Source of the DNA: an uncultured Clostridia bacterium
GTDB lineage: Bacteria; Bacillota; Clostridia; Christensenellales; Borkfalkiaceae
NCBI GenBank assembly: GCA_930990665.1
Contig: CAKNQN010000001.1
Span: 101,003-165,002 of the forward strand
DNA: 64,000 bases
Direction of reading: 5' to 3'
Shown: positions 17,478 to 26,350 of the stretch, in pieces
Layout of the letters: each line of letters opens with the position of its first letter
Position numbering within the stretch: position 1 is the stretch's first letter
Notes under the pieces: generated by a model
Database searches by the model: none
What the model was told of the DNA's origin: nothing
Seen by the model: the letters and a program-made list of their open reading frames with translations, nothing else
Made by a program: the position numbers and the translations under genes

Positions 17478-17636
17478 CGCGGGACTAAATTTTCCGAAAC
17501 TATAGAGGGACGAAACTTCGCGGAATACCGTGCGGGAAAAAATTTTTTGAAATATCCGAGGGACAGAACTTTCCGAAACTCCGGCGGGACAAAACTTTCT
17601 GAAACGCCTGCGGGACTTATTTTTTCAGTGATTTAT
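17478..17636 (-). repeat. 26-bp tandem array at the pdxK stop codon (6 units)
   Basis: Plus-strand GGGA landmarks recur at 17481, 17507, 17534, 17560, 17586 and 17612, a period of 26 (one 27). The consensus is about GGGACAAAACTTTCCGAAAC followed by five variable bases. The last unit contains the pdxK stop codon and final codons, so the array begins in the gene's end and runs downstream of it. Units are clearly diverged. No similar sequence occurs elsewhere in the window. With the terminator at 17338 it fills the gap between the esterase and pdxK. Confidence 0.85.
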
Positions 17637-18462
17637 CAAGCGCTTCCAAAAAAGAGAGCATCTGGCTTTCGGAATTCAGACCGTAGCGGGCGGGCGTACC
17701 GTCTTTTTTGGTCTGGCGGATGGAGGCAGTGGTGAACTCTGCGGAAAGCCGCACGGCGGTGTCCATGTCCGTGCCGCGCGCCAGTGCTCCGGCGAGTGCG
17801 CTCGAATATACGTCGCCCGCACCGTGGAATGCGCCTTCGATCTTTTCGGTCGAATAGGTCTTCATGTTTCCCGCGTCATCGGAATAGTAAACGGTGCTCA
17901 TCATCTTTCCGCCGATCTTTTCGTCGCAGCCGGTCACGGACGGGCGGGGGCAGAGCGATTTGAGCGCTTGCCAAACCGCGGCATAGTTTCCCTTGATCGC
18001 TTCACTGTAGGGGATTCCGGTCAGATAACAGGCTTCGGTCAGATTGGGGACGAGAATGTCTGCCTTGCGGCAAAGCCCCTTCATCTCTTCCACATATGCA
18101 TCGTCAAAATGCGCATAGAGCTTTCCGTTATCTCCCATGACGGGGTCGACGATCATTGTGCCGCCCGGGCGCAGAAAGCTGTCTTTCACACCCTTGACCA
18201 TGTCGATCTGCGCGATGCTGCCGAGGTAACCGCTGATGATGATGTCATAGCGCAGCTCCAAGCTCTTCCAATGATCGAGAATAGCGGGAATATCTTCGCT
18301 CAGGTCGCGGAAGGTATAACCTGTGAATCCGCCCGTATGGGTGGAGAGAATGGCGGTGGGCAAAATATCGCACGTCACGCCGCAAGCGGATATGATCGGC
18401 AGGGCGACGGTGAGAGAACATTTTCCCACGCAGGAGATGTCGTTGATGGCAAGAATGCGCAT
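17617..18462 (-). CDS. pdxY: Pyridoxamine/pyridoxal kinase
   Basis: Ribokinase-family enzyme of 281 aa that phosphorylates vitamin B6 vitamers with ATP. Motifs are the early NDISCVGKCSLTVALPI, DPVMGDNGKLY (about 128), PNLTEACYLTG (about 162) and the anion hole FHGAGDVYSSALAGAL (about 216). The start at 18462 has AAAGGAGC upstream and its own promoter. The family also contains PdxK-type hydroxymethylpyrimidine kinases; the NDISCVGKCSLT opening supports pyridoxamine kinase. The gene faces the SDR gene head to head; its 3' end runs into the 26-bp array. Confidence 0.88.
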   Translation of the reverse strand: MRILAINDISCVGKCSLTVALPIISACGVTCDILPTAILSTHTGGFTGYTFRDLSEDIPAILDHWKSLELRYDIIISGYLGSIAQIDMVKGVKDSFLRPGGTMIVDPVMGDNGKLYAHFDDAYVEEMKGLCRKADILVPNLTEACYLTGIPYSEAIKGNYAAVWQALKSLCPRPSVTGCDEKIGGKMMSTVYYSDDAGNMKTYSTEKIEGAFHGAGDVYSSALAGALARGTDMDTAVRLSAEFTTASIRQTKKDGTPARYGLNSESQMLSFLEALDKSLKK

Positions 18463-18501
18463 AGAAGCCGCTCCTTTGTGATGATTTTGAAAGCTGCTGT
18501 T

Positions 18502-18530
18502 ATTATAGGACGGCGCGGCGGATTTGTCAA
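18502..18530 (-). promoter_or_regulatory. Consensus promoter of the pyridoxal kinase gene
   Basis: On the minus strand TTGACA (18530-18525) and TATAAT (18507-18502) are 17 bp apart, a perfect consensus. Start expected near 18495, giving a leader of about 33 bases that holds AAAGGAGC. Confidence 0.88.
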
Positions 18531-18580
18531 TCATATGGGGGCGCAAAATGAATTTTGGCTCGCTTTGTCGGGTGCAAAAC

Positions 18581-18609
18581 TTTACAAGAATGCGGAAATG
18601 TGTTATAAT
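18581..18609 (+). promoter_or_regulatory. Sigma-A promoter with near-leaderless start (SDR gene)
   Basis: TTTACA at 18581-18586 and TATAAT at 18604-18609, 17 bp apart. The likely start near 18616 leaves about 3 bases before the ATG at 18619, with no Shine-Dalgarno sequence. It is back to back with the pdxY promoter, 50 bp away. Confidence 0.75.
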
Positions 18610-18618
18610 AAATTCAAT

Positions 18619-19416
18619 ATGGAAACGCAGGAAGGATTCACGTTCATCAGCGGCGCCACGGGCGGCATCGGCAGAGCATTTTGTGATATCTGTGTGCAGG
18701 AAGGGGACCTGTTCCTGACGGGGAGGAGTGCTTCCCGTCTGGAAGAATTGCGGACGCATCTTCAGACCCGTTATCCGACGCGGAAAATCGAATATTTTGC
18801 CTGCGACCTCACCGACGAGGCGGCGCGAGCGGAGATGTTTTCGTACATTGCGGAACGGGGACTGCGTTTTTCGCGCCTGATCAATGTGGCGGGAGCGGAT
18901 ATTCAGAAGGCTTTTGAAAAGTATACGCAGGAGAAACTGACATTTCAGTGTCGCACCAATTTTGAGGCGGCCGTTTCGCTGACCAGATTTGTGCTCGAAA
19001 ATCGTACGGATTTACTGGAGATTTTGACGGTGGGAAGCATATCGGCGGTCTATCCCATGCCGTATTTTGCGCTGTATAGCGCCACGAAGAAGGCGGAGGA
19101 GCAGTTTTTTTATGCTCTTCGCACCGAACTGAGTGGTCGGAATGTGAAGGTGACCGTCGTGGAGCCGGGCGGTGTTTATACCCGTCCGGACGTGATCGCC
19201 GACATCCGCGGGCAGGGACTTTGGGGAAAGCTTTCCGCCAAAACGCCTGCGTACATTGCGCGCAAGAGCCTGTCAGCCGTGTGCAGGAACAAGCGGGTAT
19301 ATCGGCCTGGGTTCTGGAACAGGGTCATTGCCACGGTGCCGCGGCTGCTTCCGCCCGGGGTTCGCCTGCATTTTATCGCCCGCCGCTGGAAAAAACTCGA
19401 AAAGGACGCATTCTGA
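18619..19416 (+). CDS. Short-chain dehydrogenase/reductase
   Basis: Classical SDR of 265 aa. Its Rossmann motif is SGATGGIGRAF (about 9-19) and the catalytic site has Ser in VGSISAVYP and YSATKKAEE (Tyr and Lys). The C-terminal part, about 180-265, is basic, with RVIATVPRLLPPG, and resembles SDRs that attach to membranes (DltE/YqjQ-like). Substrate is unknown. The start at 18619 was chosen over the in-frame ATG at 18598 because the latter lies inside the promoter. It is one base from glpK, so the two are cotranscribed; the pairing suggests lipid or glycerol metabolism, an inference only. Confidence 0.85.
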   Translation: METQEGFTFISGATGGIGRAFCDICVQEGDLFLTGRSASRLEELRTHLQTRYPTRKIEYFACDLTDEAARAEMFSYIAERGLRFSRLINVAGADIQKAFEKYTQEKLTFQCRTNFEAAVSLTRFVLENRTDLLEILTVGSISAVYPMPYFALYSATKKAEEQFFYALRTELSGRNVKVTVVEPGGVYTRPDVIADIRGQGLWGKLSAKTPAYIARKSLSAVCRNKRVYRPGFWNRVIATVPRLLPPGVRLHFIARRWKKLEKDAF

Positions 19417-19417
19417 A

Positions 19418-20905
19418 ATGGGGAACAAATACGTCGCCGCTTTCGATCAGGGCACGACCAGTTCGCGCACCATCCTGTTTGACGAGAAGGGGAAGATCGC
19501 CGCGTCCGCGCAGGCGGAATTTCCGCAGATCTATCCCAAACCCGGCTGGGTGGAACACGACCCGAAGGAGATTCTCTCGTCGCAGCTGCACTCTTTCCGC
19601 CGCGCCCTCAAGGCGGGCGGGATCGCTCCCGACGAAGTGGCGGCGATCGGCATCGCCAACCAGCGGGAAACCACCCTGGTCTGGGATAAATTCACGGGCA
19701 AACCCGTCTACAATGCCATCGTGTGGCAGTGCCGCCGCACTTCGGCGTATTGCGAAGCGCTCAAAGCGCGGCATGGGAAATTTATCTATGAGCGCACGGG
19801 ATTACAGCCGGACGCCTATTTTTCGGCGTCCAAGATCCGTTGGATTCTCGACAATGTCCCGTTCGCGCGCGAGCGCGCGGAGAAAGGTGCGCTCCTGTTT
19901 GGAACGATCGACACCTATCTGTTGTGGCATCTCACGCGGGGCAGGGTGCATGCCACCGATTTTACCAACGCTTCGCGCACGATGCTGTTCAATATCCATA
20001 CCCTGCAATGGGACGAGGAACTTTGCCGCCTGTTTGGCGTACCCATGTCCATGCTGCCCGAGGTCAAGGCGTCGGGTGCGGATTACGGACATGCGGCGGC
20101 GGAGATCCTCGGGGCAGAGATCCCGCTCTGCGCGGCGGTCGGCGACCAGCAGAGCGCGCTGTTCGGGCAGTTCTGCACGCAGCCGGGCGATGTGAAAAAC
20201 ACTTACGGCACAGGCTGTTTTCTGTTGGCGAATACGGGCAGGAATGCGGCTTGTTCGGAAAACGGACTCATCACTACGCTGACGGCTTCGCTGGAGAAGC
20301 CGGACTATGCGTTGGAAGGAAGCGTGTTTGTGGCGGGCGCGGCGGTACAATGGCTGCGCGATGGGCTAGGGCTTGTCTCTACGGCCTCGGAGACGGAAGC
20401 GCTTGCTCTTTCCGTCCCGGATACGGGCGGCGTGAGCTTTGTTCCGGCGTTCGTGGGGCTGGGCGCACCGCATTGGGACCCGGAATGCCGCGGCCTTCTC
20501 TGCGGCATCACGCGCGGCGCGACGCGCGCGCACATCGTGCGGGCGGTGCTCGAATCCATCGCACTGCAGGTCTTTGACGTCGTCCATGCCATGGAACAGG
20601 ACCTTCGCCATACGATCACGCGGTTGTCTGCGGACGGCGGTGCGAGCGCAAACAACTTCCTCATGCAGTTTCAGGCAGATATCCTCGGCGTGCCCGTCGT
20701 GCGGCCCGCAGTCATGGAAACCACCGCATTCGGTGCGGCATGCCTGGCGGGGCTGTACAGCGGCTTTTATACCGACATCGCATCGCTGCGCGACGCGGTG
20801 GGGGAAAGCCGCACCTTCCGACCCGTCTGTGACGAGGCGTGGCGCGTGGAAAAGCTCAGGGATTGGGAAAACGCCCTCCGCCGTACGATGTACCGCGTGC
20901 GTTGA
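19418..20905 (+). CDS. glpK: Glycerol kinase
   Basis: Phosphorylates glycerol to sn-glycerol 3-phosphate. The 495 aa protein has FGGY-family motifs: AAFDQGTTSSRTILFDEKG at the start, PGWVEHDPKEI (about 40), GIANQRETTLVWDKFTGKP (about 80), GDQQSALFGQF (about 243) and DGGASANNFLMQFQADILG near the end (FGGY signature 2). The ATG is one base after the SDR stop. No glpF or glpD is nearby. Phosphotransferase-type regulation through a histidine, as in Gram-positive GlpK, cannot be judged with confidence. Confidence 0.96.
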   Translation: MGNKYVAAFDQGTTSSRTILFDEKGKIAASAQAEFPQIYPKPGWVEHDPKEILSSQLHSFRRALKAGGIAPDEVAAIGIANQRETTLVWDKFTGKPVYNAIVWQCRRTSAYCEALKARHGKFIYERTGLQPDAYFSASKIRWILDNVPFARERAEKGALLFGTIDTYLLWHLTRGRVHATDFTNASRTMLFNIHTLQWDEELCRLFGVPMSMLPEVKASGADYGHAAAEILGAEIPLCAAVGDQQSALFGQFCTQPGDVKNTYGTGCFLLANTGRNAACSENGLITTLTASLEKPDYALEGSVFVAGAAVQWLRDGLGLVSTASETEALALSVPDTGGVSFVPAFVGLGAPHWDPECRGLLCGITRGATRAHIVRAVLESIALQVFDVVHAMEQDLRHTITRLSADGGASANNFLMQFQADILGVPVVRPAVMETTAFGAACLAGLYSGFYTDIASLRDAVGESRTFRPVCDEAWRVEKLRDWENALRRTMYRVR

Positions 20906-21219
20906 ACGGGGCGCGAATTCCGATGATCGTGCGGTGATTTCTGAACTCGTTTACAGTATAGCGCCAGGCTCGATATTTCGGATGAGGTTTCAGTCTGTGG
21001 CTTGCCGAAAGGGAAAAGACTGACCGGATCGCAAGACGATCGGCGGACAAGGTGTTTGTGCGAAATGCCGACGATCTTATGGAGCAGAGCGATTCATGTA
21101 TGTTTGCATTCAGCCGAAAGTTTGCGGCGAAGGAATATTTACGACTCGATTTTACGGGAGAGAATGAGTATCTCCCGGGCAGATTTTATGTTTAGAGCTT
21201 GTCTGAAAAAGGAGAATGA
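20906..21219. other. Intergenic region after glpK
   Basis: No gene recognised in these 314 bases. The only structure seen is a 7 bp inverted repeat, CGGGAGA at 21155-21161 and TCTCCCG at 21171-21177, 43 bases before the acetyltransferase ATG. It could be an operator or a weak hairpin; no consensus promoter was found. Confidence 0.5.
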
Positions 21220-21873
21220 ATGACCGAGCGAGAGAGAATGGACAGGGGTCTTGTGTACCTTCCGACTGACGAAAACATTCAGAAGGAACAGCAGGATTGC
21301 CTGGAACTTCTGTATGACTACAATCATACCCGACCGCACGACACAGAGCGGCGGGCGGAGCTTTTGCGGCAGATGTTTGCGGAGATAGGAGAAAACTGTT
21401 ATTTTGAACCCCCGCTATACAGCAATTTCGGATGCCGGCATGTACATGTCGGAAACAATGTTTACGGCAATTTCGGGGTCACGTTTGTGGACGACGCCGA
21501 TATCTTTGTAGGGGATTGCGTGATGCTGGCACCGCATGTGGTCATTGCCACGGCGGGACACCCTGTCCTTCCCGCGCTGCGCGAGCGTGGGATGCAGTTT
21601 AACCGCAGCGTGCACATCGGGAGAAATGTTTGGATCGGAGCGGGAGCGGTCGTGCTTCCCGGGGTGAGTGTCGGCGAAAATTCGGTGATCGGGGCGGGGA
21701 GCATCGTGACGAAGGACATCCCGTCCAATGTCGTCGCGGCGGGTAATCCCTGCCGCGTGCTGCGCGAGATCGGAGAAAAAGATAAGCTGTATTTTTTCAA
21801 AAACGAGCAGTTTGATTTTTCGGTTGGGGCGAACGGCGAACTGATCGGATATGACAAGGAGGAAAGAGAATGA
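21220..21873 (+). CDS. Maltose/galactoside O-acetyltransferase family protein
   Basis: Hexapeptide-repeat acetyltransferase of 217 aa that moves acetyl from acetyl-CoA to a sugar hydroxyl. The N-terminal cap (ENIQKEQQDCLELLYDYN) and the left-handed helix signatures (GRNVWIGAGAVVLPGVSVG, NSVIGAGSIVTKDIPSNV, AAGNPCRVLREI) are those of Maa/LacA/NodL. The catalytic His lies in IATAGHPV. Substrate unknown. AAAAGGAG precedes the ATG. Its stop overlaps the thyA start as ATGA, an odd partner for thyA, so the coupling may be only historical. Confidence 0.92.
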   Translation: MTERERMDRGLVYLPTDENIQKEQQDCLELLYDYNHTRPHDTERRAELLRQMFAEIGENCYFEPPLYSNFGCRHVHVGNNVYGNFGVTFVDDADIFVGDCVMLAPHVVIATAGHPVLPALRERGMQFNRSVHIGRNVWIGAGAVVLPGVSVGENSVIGAGSIVTKDIPSNVVAAGNPCRVLREIGEKDKLYFFKNEQFDFSVGANGELIGYDKEERE

Positions 21874-22700
21874 GCCGTGCAGATGAGATCTTTATCCGCA
21901 ATTGCAGGGATATTCTGGAAAACGGTACCTGGGATACCGACCGTGAAGTGCGTCCGCGCTGGGAAGACGGGACGCCTGCCCATACCATCAAAAAATTCGG
22001 GCAGGTATCGCGCTACGATTTGCGCGAAGAGTTCCCCATTCTGACCATCCGCCGCACCTATCTGAAATCGGCGATCGACGAGATTCTGTGGATCTGGCAG
22101 AAGAAGAGCAATAACATCCACGACCTTTCTTCGCACATCTGGGACAGCTGGGCAGACGCGAGCGGGTCGATCGGCAAGGCGTACGGATACCAGCTTGGTA
22201 TAAAGTATGACTTTCCCGAAGGCCGTTTCGACCAGGTGGACAAAGTTTTGTTCGATTTGAAAAACAACCCGGCCAGCCGTCGGATCATTGCACATATGTA
22301 CAATGTGGCAGACCTTAAAGACATGCACCTGTACCCGTGTGCCTATTCGATGACGTTCAACGTCACTGGAAACACGCTCAACGGCATACTCAACCAGCGC
22401 AGCCAGGATATGCTGGCTGCGAGTAACTGGAACGTCGTGCAGTACAGCATTCTCCTGATGATGTTTGCACGGGCGAGTGGCTTGGAGGCAGGGGAGCTCG
22501 TGCACGTCGTTGCGGATGCGCACATCTACGACCGTCACGTTCCTCTCGTGGAAAAGATTCTGGCCAACCCGCAGTATCCGGCGCCCACGCTGAAAGTGGA
22601 CGAAAGCATCACGGATTTTTACCGCTTCACCAAAGAAAGCTTTACGCTCGAAAACTATCGATATAACGAATTTCACGATAAAATTCCCGTCGCAATTTAA
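21870..22700 (+). CDS. thyA: Thymidylate synthase
   Basis: Makes dTMP from dUMP using methylene-tetrahydrofolate. The 276 aa protein carries the catalytic cysteine in MHLYPCAYS, the phosphate-binding NQRSQDMLAASNWNVVQYS and the substrate-binding VADAHIYDRHV. The C-terminus ends in PVAI, as the closing loop of the family does. The active-site stretch reads PCAY in place of the more common PCH. Overlaps the acetyltransferase gene by 4 bp and is 59 bp before folA, giving the thymidylate cycle as a unit. Confidence 0.95.
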   Translation: MSRADEIFIRNCRDILENGTWDTDREVRPRWEDGTPAHTIKKFGQVSRYDLREEFPILTIRRTYLKSAIDEILWIWQKKSNNIHDLSSHIWDSWADASGSIGKAYGYQLGIKYDFPEGRFDQVDKVLFDLKNNPASRRIIAHMYNVADLKDMHLYPCAYSMTFNVTGNTLNGILNQRSQDMLAASNWNVVQYSILLMMFARASGLEAGELVHVVADAHIYDRHVPLVEKILANPQYPAPTLKVDESITDFYRFTKESFTLENYRYNEFHDKIPVAI

Positions 22701-22759
22701 GAAAATCTATAAAAACGAAGTACTATGCCAGATATAAACGGCTAAAAATGGAGGAAATC

Positions 22760-23263
22760 ATGAAGACAATCGTCGTTGTGGACAAAAACTGGGGTATCGG
22801 GAAAAAGAATGATCTCCTGTTTTCGCTCCCTGCGGACATGAAGCATTTTCGCGAAACGACCTTGGGGAAGGTCGTGGTGATGGGGAGCAATACGCTCCTG
22901 TCTTTCCCGGGCGGGAAGCCTTTGAAAAACCGTATAAATATTGTGCTATGGCCGGGCGGCGAGGCGCGCGAGGATTGCACGGTGGTGCAGTCGCTGCCTG
23001 CGCTCTTTGCGGAGATCGCAAAGTATCCGCCGGACGACGTGTTTGTTGTCGGCGGTGCCATGCTTTACAGAACGCTTTTGCCTTACTGTTCGGAAGCGAT
23101 CGTCACCAAGGTGGACGCAGACGGCGGGGCGGAAGTTTTCTTTGAAGATCTCGACGCACTGAAAAATTGGAGCTGTGTCAGCGAAAGCGCACCTGAACAG
23201 ACGGGCGGGTTTACCATTCGCTTTACCGTCTATCGCAACGCCGAGGTTTGCCTTCCGCAATAG
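22760..23263 (+). CDS. folA: Dihydrofolate reductase
   Basis: Regenerates tetrahydrofolate after ThyA. The 167 aa protein starts MKTIVVVDKNWGIGKKNDL, has the LPADMKHFRETTLGKVVVMG cofactor region and FVVGGAMLYRTLLPY near 98. The ATG at 22760 was preferred over the in-frame ATG at 22748, because GGAGG lies between them at the right distance and the fold begins here. Next to thyA as in many bacteria. Trimethoprim-contact residues were not analysed. Confidence 0.94.
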   Translation: MKTIVVVDKNWGIGKKNDLLFSLPADMKHFRETTLGKVVVMGSNTLLSFPGGKPLKNRINIVLWPGGEAREDCTVVQSLPALFAEIAKYPPDDVFVVGGAMLYRTLLPYCSEAIVTKVDADGGAEVFFEDLDALKNWSCVSESAPEQTGGFTIRFTVYRNAEVCLPQ

Positions 23264-23412
23264 AGCGGCAACCGATATGAGAGAAATTCGGGTATTTTTG
23301 GGCCATACAGAGGCGGAAAAAGAGGTGGGCTTTTTCCGTGAAGATGCAAAGATATGGGAAAGAACGGAAAAGGAGACTTTTCCGCCTATAAAATAAAAGG
23401 AGAAAAAATAAA

Positions 23413-24660
23413 ATGCAACAGCAAAGCATGCAGCAGGCGCCTGACCCGCAGGCGCAAAGCCGCCGTCTGCACAAGAAACTTGTGCCGGCCAACATCGTGA
23501 TCCTTATTCTGGCACTCACGGCAGTCGTATCCCTTCTGGCCGGTTCGATGCTCAGCGTCAGCGTTCGGATCAATGGCGATTTTGTATCGCAGGTCATGGA
23601 ACAGGCCATGGCAGGGTCATCGGGCGGGCAGAGCCCGTCGCAGGGAGAAGGAGAAACGGGCGGCTCGGACGGCAGTGCAGATTCCGGGTCCGGACAGACA
23701 GAGTCCACCGACCAGAATGAACAGATGGTCGAGATGATGCAGTATGTATTCAGCGACGTCGATTATACTCTCCATGTTCGCGTCAATCCCGTCGAGATGT
23801 TCCTTGCGGGCGTCGCGGCGGATAACCAGGCAGTCCGCGATTACCTGACGGAACTTTTGTCGGAGGCGCGCACCTCGCTGGAAGGTCTGATCAAGCAGAT
23901 CATGCCTGCGTTCCTGTCCGTGGTCGTGGCGACTGCGGTCGAAAATGTGGATGTGGACCAGCTGGAAAATGTCAGCACGGAGGAGATCGGGCAGGTCGTG
24001 ACCCTTCTGTCGGAGAACCAAACGGAGGAAGCGAAGGCGCAATTCCCTGCGCTCGCGCAAAAATTTGCTTCCGAACAGTTGGGCAAGGAATTGACATCCG
24101 ACCAGCTCACACAGGCGAGCGATATATTCAATACCATCGTGGACAACGGAACCAAAGACGGAGAGTTCAGTTTTTACAGCGTCATCACGACGATGTCCGG
24201 CGGCTCGGGTGAAGGAAGCTCGCAAAACCCTCTGGATACGATTTTTTCGGCGGCTGACAATCTGGACGATAATACCGTATCTACGGTCAAGCTGGTCTTT
24301 GTGGCTGTCACGGCTGCCGGGGTAGGTCTGGCGGCGTTCTGCTGGTTCATGCTGGCGCTCCTGTCTTTTATACATATCTTTGCAAAGAACAAAAAGGTGG
24401 CCATGTGGTACGTGAAGCTATTCGGCTTCCTGCCTTGCATGCTCTTCTTTGTGGCGCCTACCCTTGCCCTGGCGATTGTGCCGGGTATGGTGGGAGGCAG
24501 CAATCCGGCGATGGCGATGATCTCTTCGCTCGGCGCAAGTTTTGTGGGAACGGTCCTTTTGTCGGGTGCGTGCTACATTCTTTTGTGGCTCGTCTCGATC
24601 TTCTGGTGCTTCCCGATCAAACGCAAGATCCGTAAACTCAAAAAGACGGGTGCAATTTAA
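23413..24660 (+). CDS. Membrane protein of unknown function
   Basis: I do not recognise this 415 aa protein. It has an N-terminal hydrophobic segment (about 27-48, IVILILALTAVVSLLAGSM), then a Gly/Ser/Glu-rich linker (about 70-100), a long acidic helical region to about 280 predicted to lie outside, and three or four C-terminal membrane segments (about 292-315, 328-355, 372-402). The end is basic (KRKIRKLKKTGAI), suggesting a cytoplasmic tail. AAAGGAG precedes the ATG. Two related CGGAAAAG-type hairpins lie upstream (about 23316-23390). It is closed by a strong terminator and stands alone. Confidence 0.75.
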   Translation: MQQQSMQQAPDPQAQSRRLHKKLVPANIVILILALTAVVSLLAGSMLSVSVRINGDFVSQVMEQAMAGSSGGQSPSQGEGETGGSDGSADSGSGQTESTDQNEQMVEMMQYVFSDVDYTLHVRVNPVEMFLAGVAADNQAVRDYLTELLSEARTSLEGLIKQIMPAFLSVVVATAVENVDVDQLENVSTEEIGQVVTLLSENQTEEAKAQFPALAQKFASEQLGKELTSDQLTQASDIFNTIVDNGTKDGEFSFYSVITTMSGGSGEGSSQNPLDTIFSAADNLDDNTVSTVKLVFVAVTAAGVGLAAFCWFMLALLSFIHIFAKNKKVAMWYVKLFGFLPCMLFFVAPTLALAIVPGMVGGSNPAMAMISSLGASFVGTVLLSGACYILLWLVSIFWCFPIKRKIRKLKKTGAI

Positions 24661-24663
24661 TGA

Positions 24664-24695
24664 AAGAGAGGACGGTTCGCTCGTCCTCTTTTTTT
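24664..24695 (+). terminator. Terminator after the membrane protein gene
   Basis: AGAGGACG-GTTCGCT-CGTCCTCT stem followed by seven T residues. Confidence 0.92.
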
Positions 24696-24952
24696 ATGAA
24701 GAGCCTCGCACATTCTGCGAGGACAACGGTAAGAATGCCTTCTCTTTCGCATTGTTTTTTGCGGGCGAAACTTGCTGGTTCCGGTATAACTTACTCACCG
24801 GCTTTGGCGAATCGTCAAAATTTCCGGCAGAACTCTTTTTCAGCCATGACTCCGCATACGAGCAGAATATTGTTTCTGGCGGAGTGTTCTCCGGTTTTTA
24901 TGTGGGGGGACAAACTCTTTCGGGCGGAAAGAGGTGAAATGCCCGTTTTTAC
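24696..24952. other. Intergenic region before aspS
   Basis: No credible gene. A small hairpin CCTCGCA-CATTC-TGCGAGG lies near 24705-24723. The only long frame overlaps the terminator and the aspS promoter and shows no family features. Confidence 0.5.
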
Positions 24953-24981
24953 TTGCTTTTTTTTGGGTAAACGGGTACAAT
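24953..24981 (+). promoter_or_regulatory. Sigma-A promoter of aspS
   Basis: TTGCTT at 24953-24958 and TACAAT at 24976-24981, 17 bp apart; start expected near 24988, giving a 31-base leader with GAGAGGT before the ATG. Confidence 0.7.
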
Positions 24982-25018
24982 AATATGTGAATCCAAAGAG
25001 TATTTGAGAGGTCGAATT

Positions 25019-26350
25019 ATGGACAGGATTGATGGCAATATCGTAAAGGCGTGTGTGGACTACGATGAATTTCCCGCGCATGTCGATCAGGTCGTAGTGC
25101 TCAAAGGCATGATCCACCGCATCCGCGAGATGACTGGTTTTGCGTTTGTGATCGTGCGCACGGCGCGCGACGTAGTGCAGTGTGTGTATTCGCCCGAATT
25201 TTCCGATTACCGCATGGACGAGAAGGTGGTCGAGGGGTGTGCGGTAAAGATCACGGGCAAGATCGTGAAAGACCAGACGCGCGACGATCGTTATGAAATG
25301 CAGATCCATGCGATCGAAGTGCTTTCCACGCCTGCGGAGATGATGCCGATCGTCATCAATAAAAAGCAGCTGGACAATATCCCGCTCGATCTGAATCTGA
25401 ACATGCGTCCCATCACCTTGCGCAACCCCAAAGAGCGTGCGGTATTTAAGATCCAGGAAGGGATCGCGCGCGGTTTCCGCGAGTTTTTGTTTTCGCAGAA
25501 CTTCACTGAGATCCGCACGCCCAAGATCAATGCCCAGGGTGCGGAAGGCGGGGCCAACATCTTCAAGCTCGATTATTTTGGCAAGCAGGTCTTTCTTGCG
25601 CAGAGCCCGCAGTTTTATAAACAGATGCTCGTGCCCGTGTATGAGCGCGTATTCGAGGTCGGACCGGTATTCCGTGCCGAACACCACGATACTTCTCGCC
25701 ATCTCAATGAATACATCAGTATGGACTTTGAGATGGGCTTTATCGAGAGCTTTTATGATATCATGAACATGGAGACGGGTGCGCTGAAATACATCATGGA
25801 TCTTCTTCAGAAGGACTATGCTAAGGAGATCGCGCTGCTCAATGCGAATCTTCCTGAGATCAAAGATATTCCGGTCGTCAAATTTATGGACGCCAAAGAG
25901 ATCATCACGAACAAGTTCAAAAAGAAGATCACCGACTATCGTGATTTCGAGCCGGAAGAAGAACAGCTTCTCGGCAAGTGGGCGAAACAGCAGTTTGATT
26001 CCGATTTCCTGTTTGTGACGCATTATCCGAGCGAAAAGCGTCCTTTCTACGCGATGGACGATCCCGCCGATCCCAATTATACGTTGAGTTTCGATCTGCT
26101 TTTCCGCGGCATCGAGATCACCACGGGCGGGCAGAGGATACACGACTATAACCAGCAGGTCGCCAAAATGCGCGCACGCGGGATGAATCCGGATGATTTT
26201 GAAAGCTATCTCATGGCTCACAAATACGGCATGCCGCCGCACGGTGGGCTGGGGCTCGGTTTGGAACGCATCACGATGCACCTTTTGGGCTTCAAGAATG
26301 TCCGCTATGCTTCCATGTTCCCTCGAGACATCAATCGTGTGACCCCTTAA
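25019..26350 (+). CDS. aspS: Aspartyl-tRNA synthetase, archaeal/short type (probably non-discriminating)
   Basis: Charges tRNA-Asp, and perhaps tRNA-Asn, with aspartate. The 443 aa protein lacks the bacterial GAD insertion (bacterial AspS is near 590 aa) and matches the archaeal-type enzyme found in some Clostridia. It has an N-terminal OB domain (VVLKGMIHRIREMTGFAFV), motif 2 FRAEHHDTSRHLNEY and motif 3 GGLGLGLERITMHLLG. Enzymes of this type are often non-discriminating and work with GatCAB; that is inferred from family. The start at 25019 was chosen over TTG 25004 for its ribosome site. A 97-bp repeat array begins at its stop. Confidence 0.93.
   Translation: MDRIDGNIVKACVDYDEFPAHVDQVVVLKGMIHRIREMTGFAFVIVRTARDVVQCVYSPEFSDYRMDEKVVEGCAVKITGKIVKDQTRDDRYEMQIHAIEVLSTPAEMMPIVINKKQLDNIPLDLNLNMRPITLRNPKERAVFKIQEGIARGFREFLFSQNFTEIRTPKINAQGAEGGANIFKLDYFGKQVFLAQSPQFYKQMLVPVYERVFEVGPVFRAEHHDTSRHLNEYISMDFEMGFIESFYDIMNMETGALKYIMDLLQKDYAKEIALLNANLPEIKDIPVVKFMDAKEIITNKFKKKITDYRDFEPEEEQLLGKWAKQQFDSDFLFVTHYPSEKRPFYAMDDPADPNYTLSFDLLFRGIEITTGGQRIHDYNQQVAKMRARGMNPDDFESYLMAHKYGMPPHGGLGLGLERITMHLLGFKNVRYASMFPRDINRVTP

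Noticed and set aside
24660..24983. 107-codon plus-strand frame after the membrane protein gene
   Set aside because: It starts on the stop codon of the previous gene, covers its terminator and the aspS promoter, and resembles no family.
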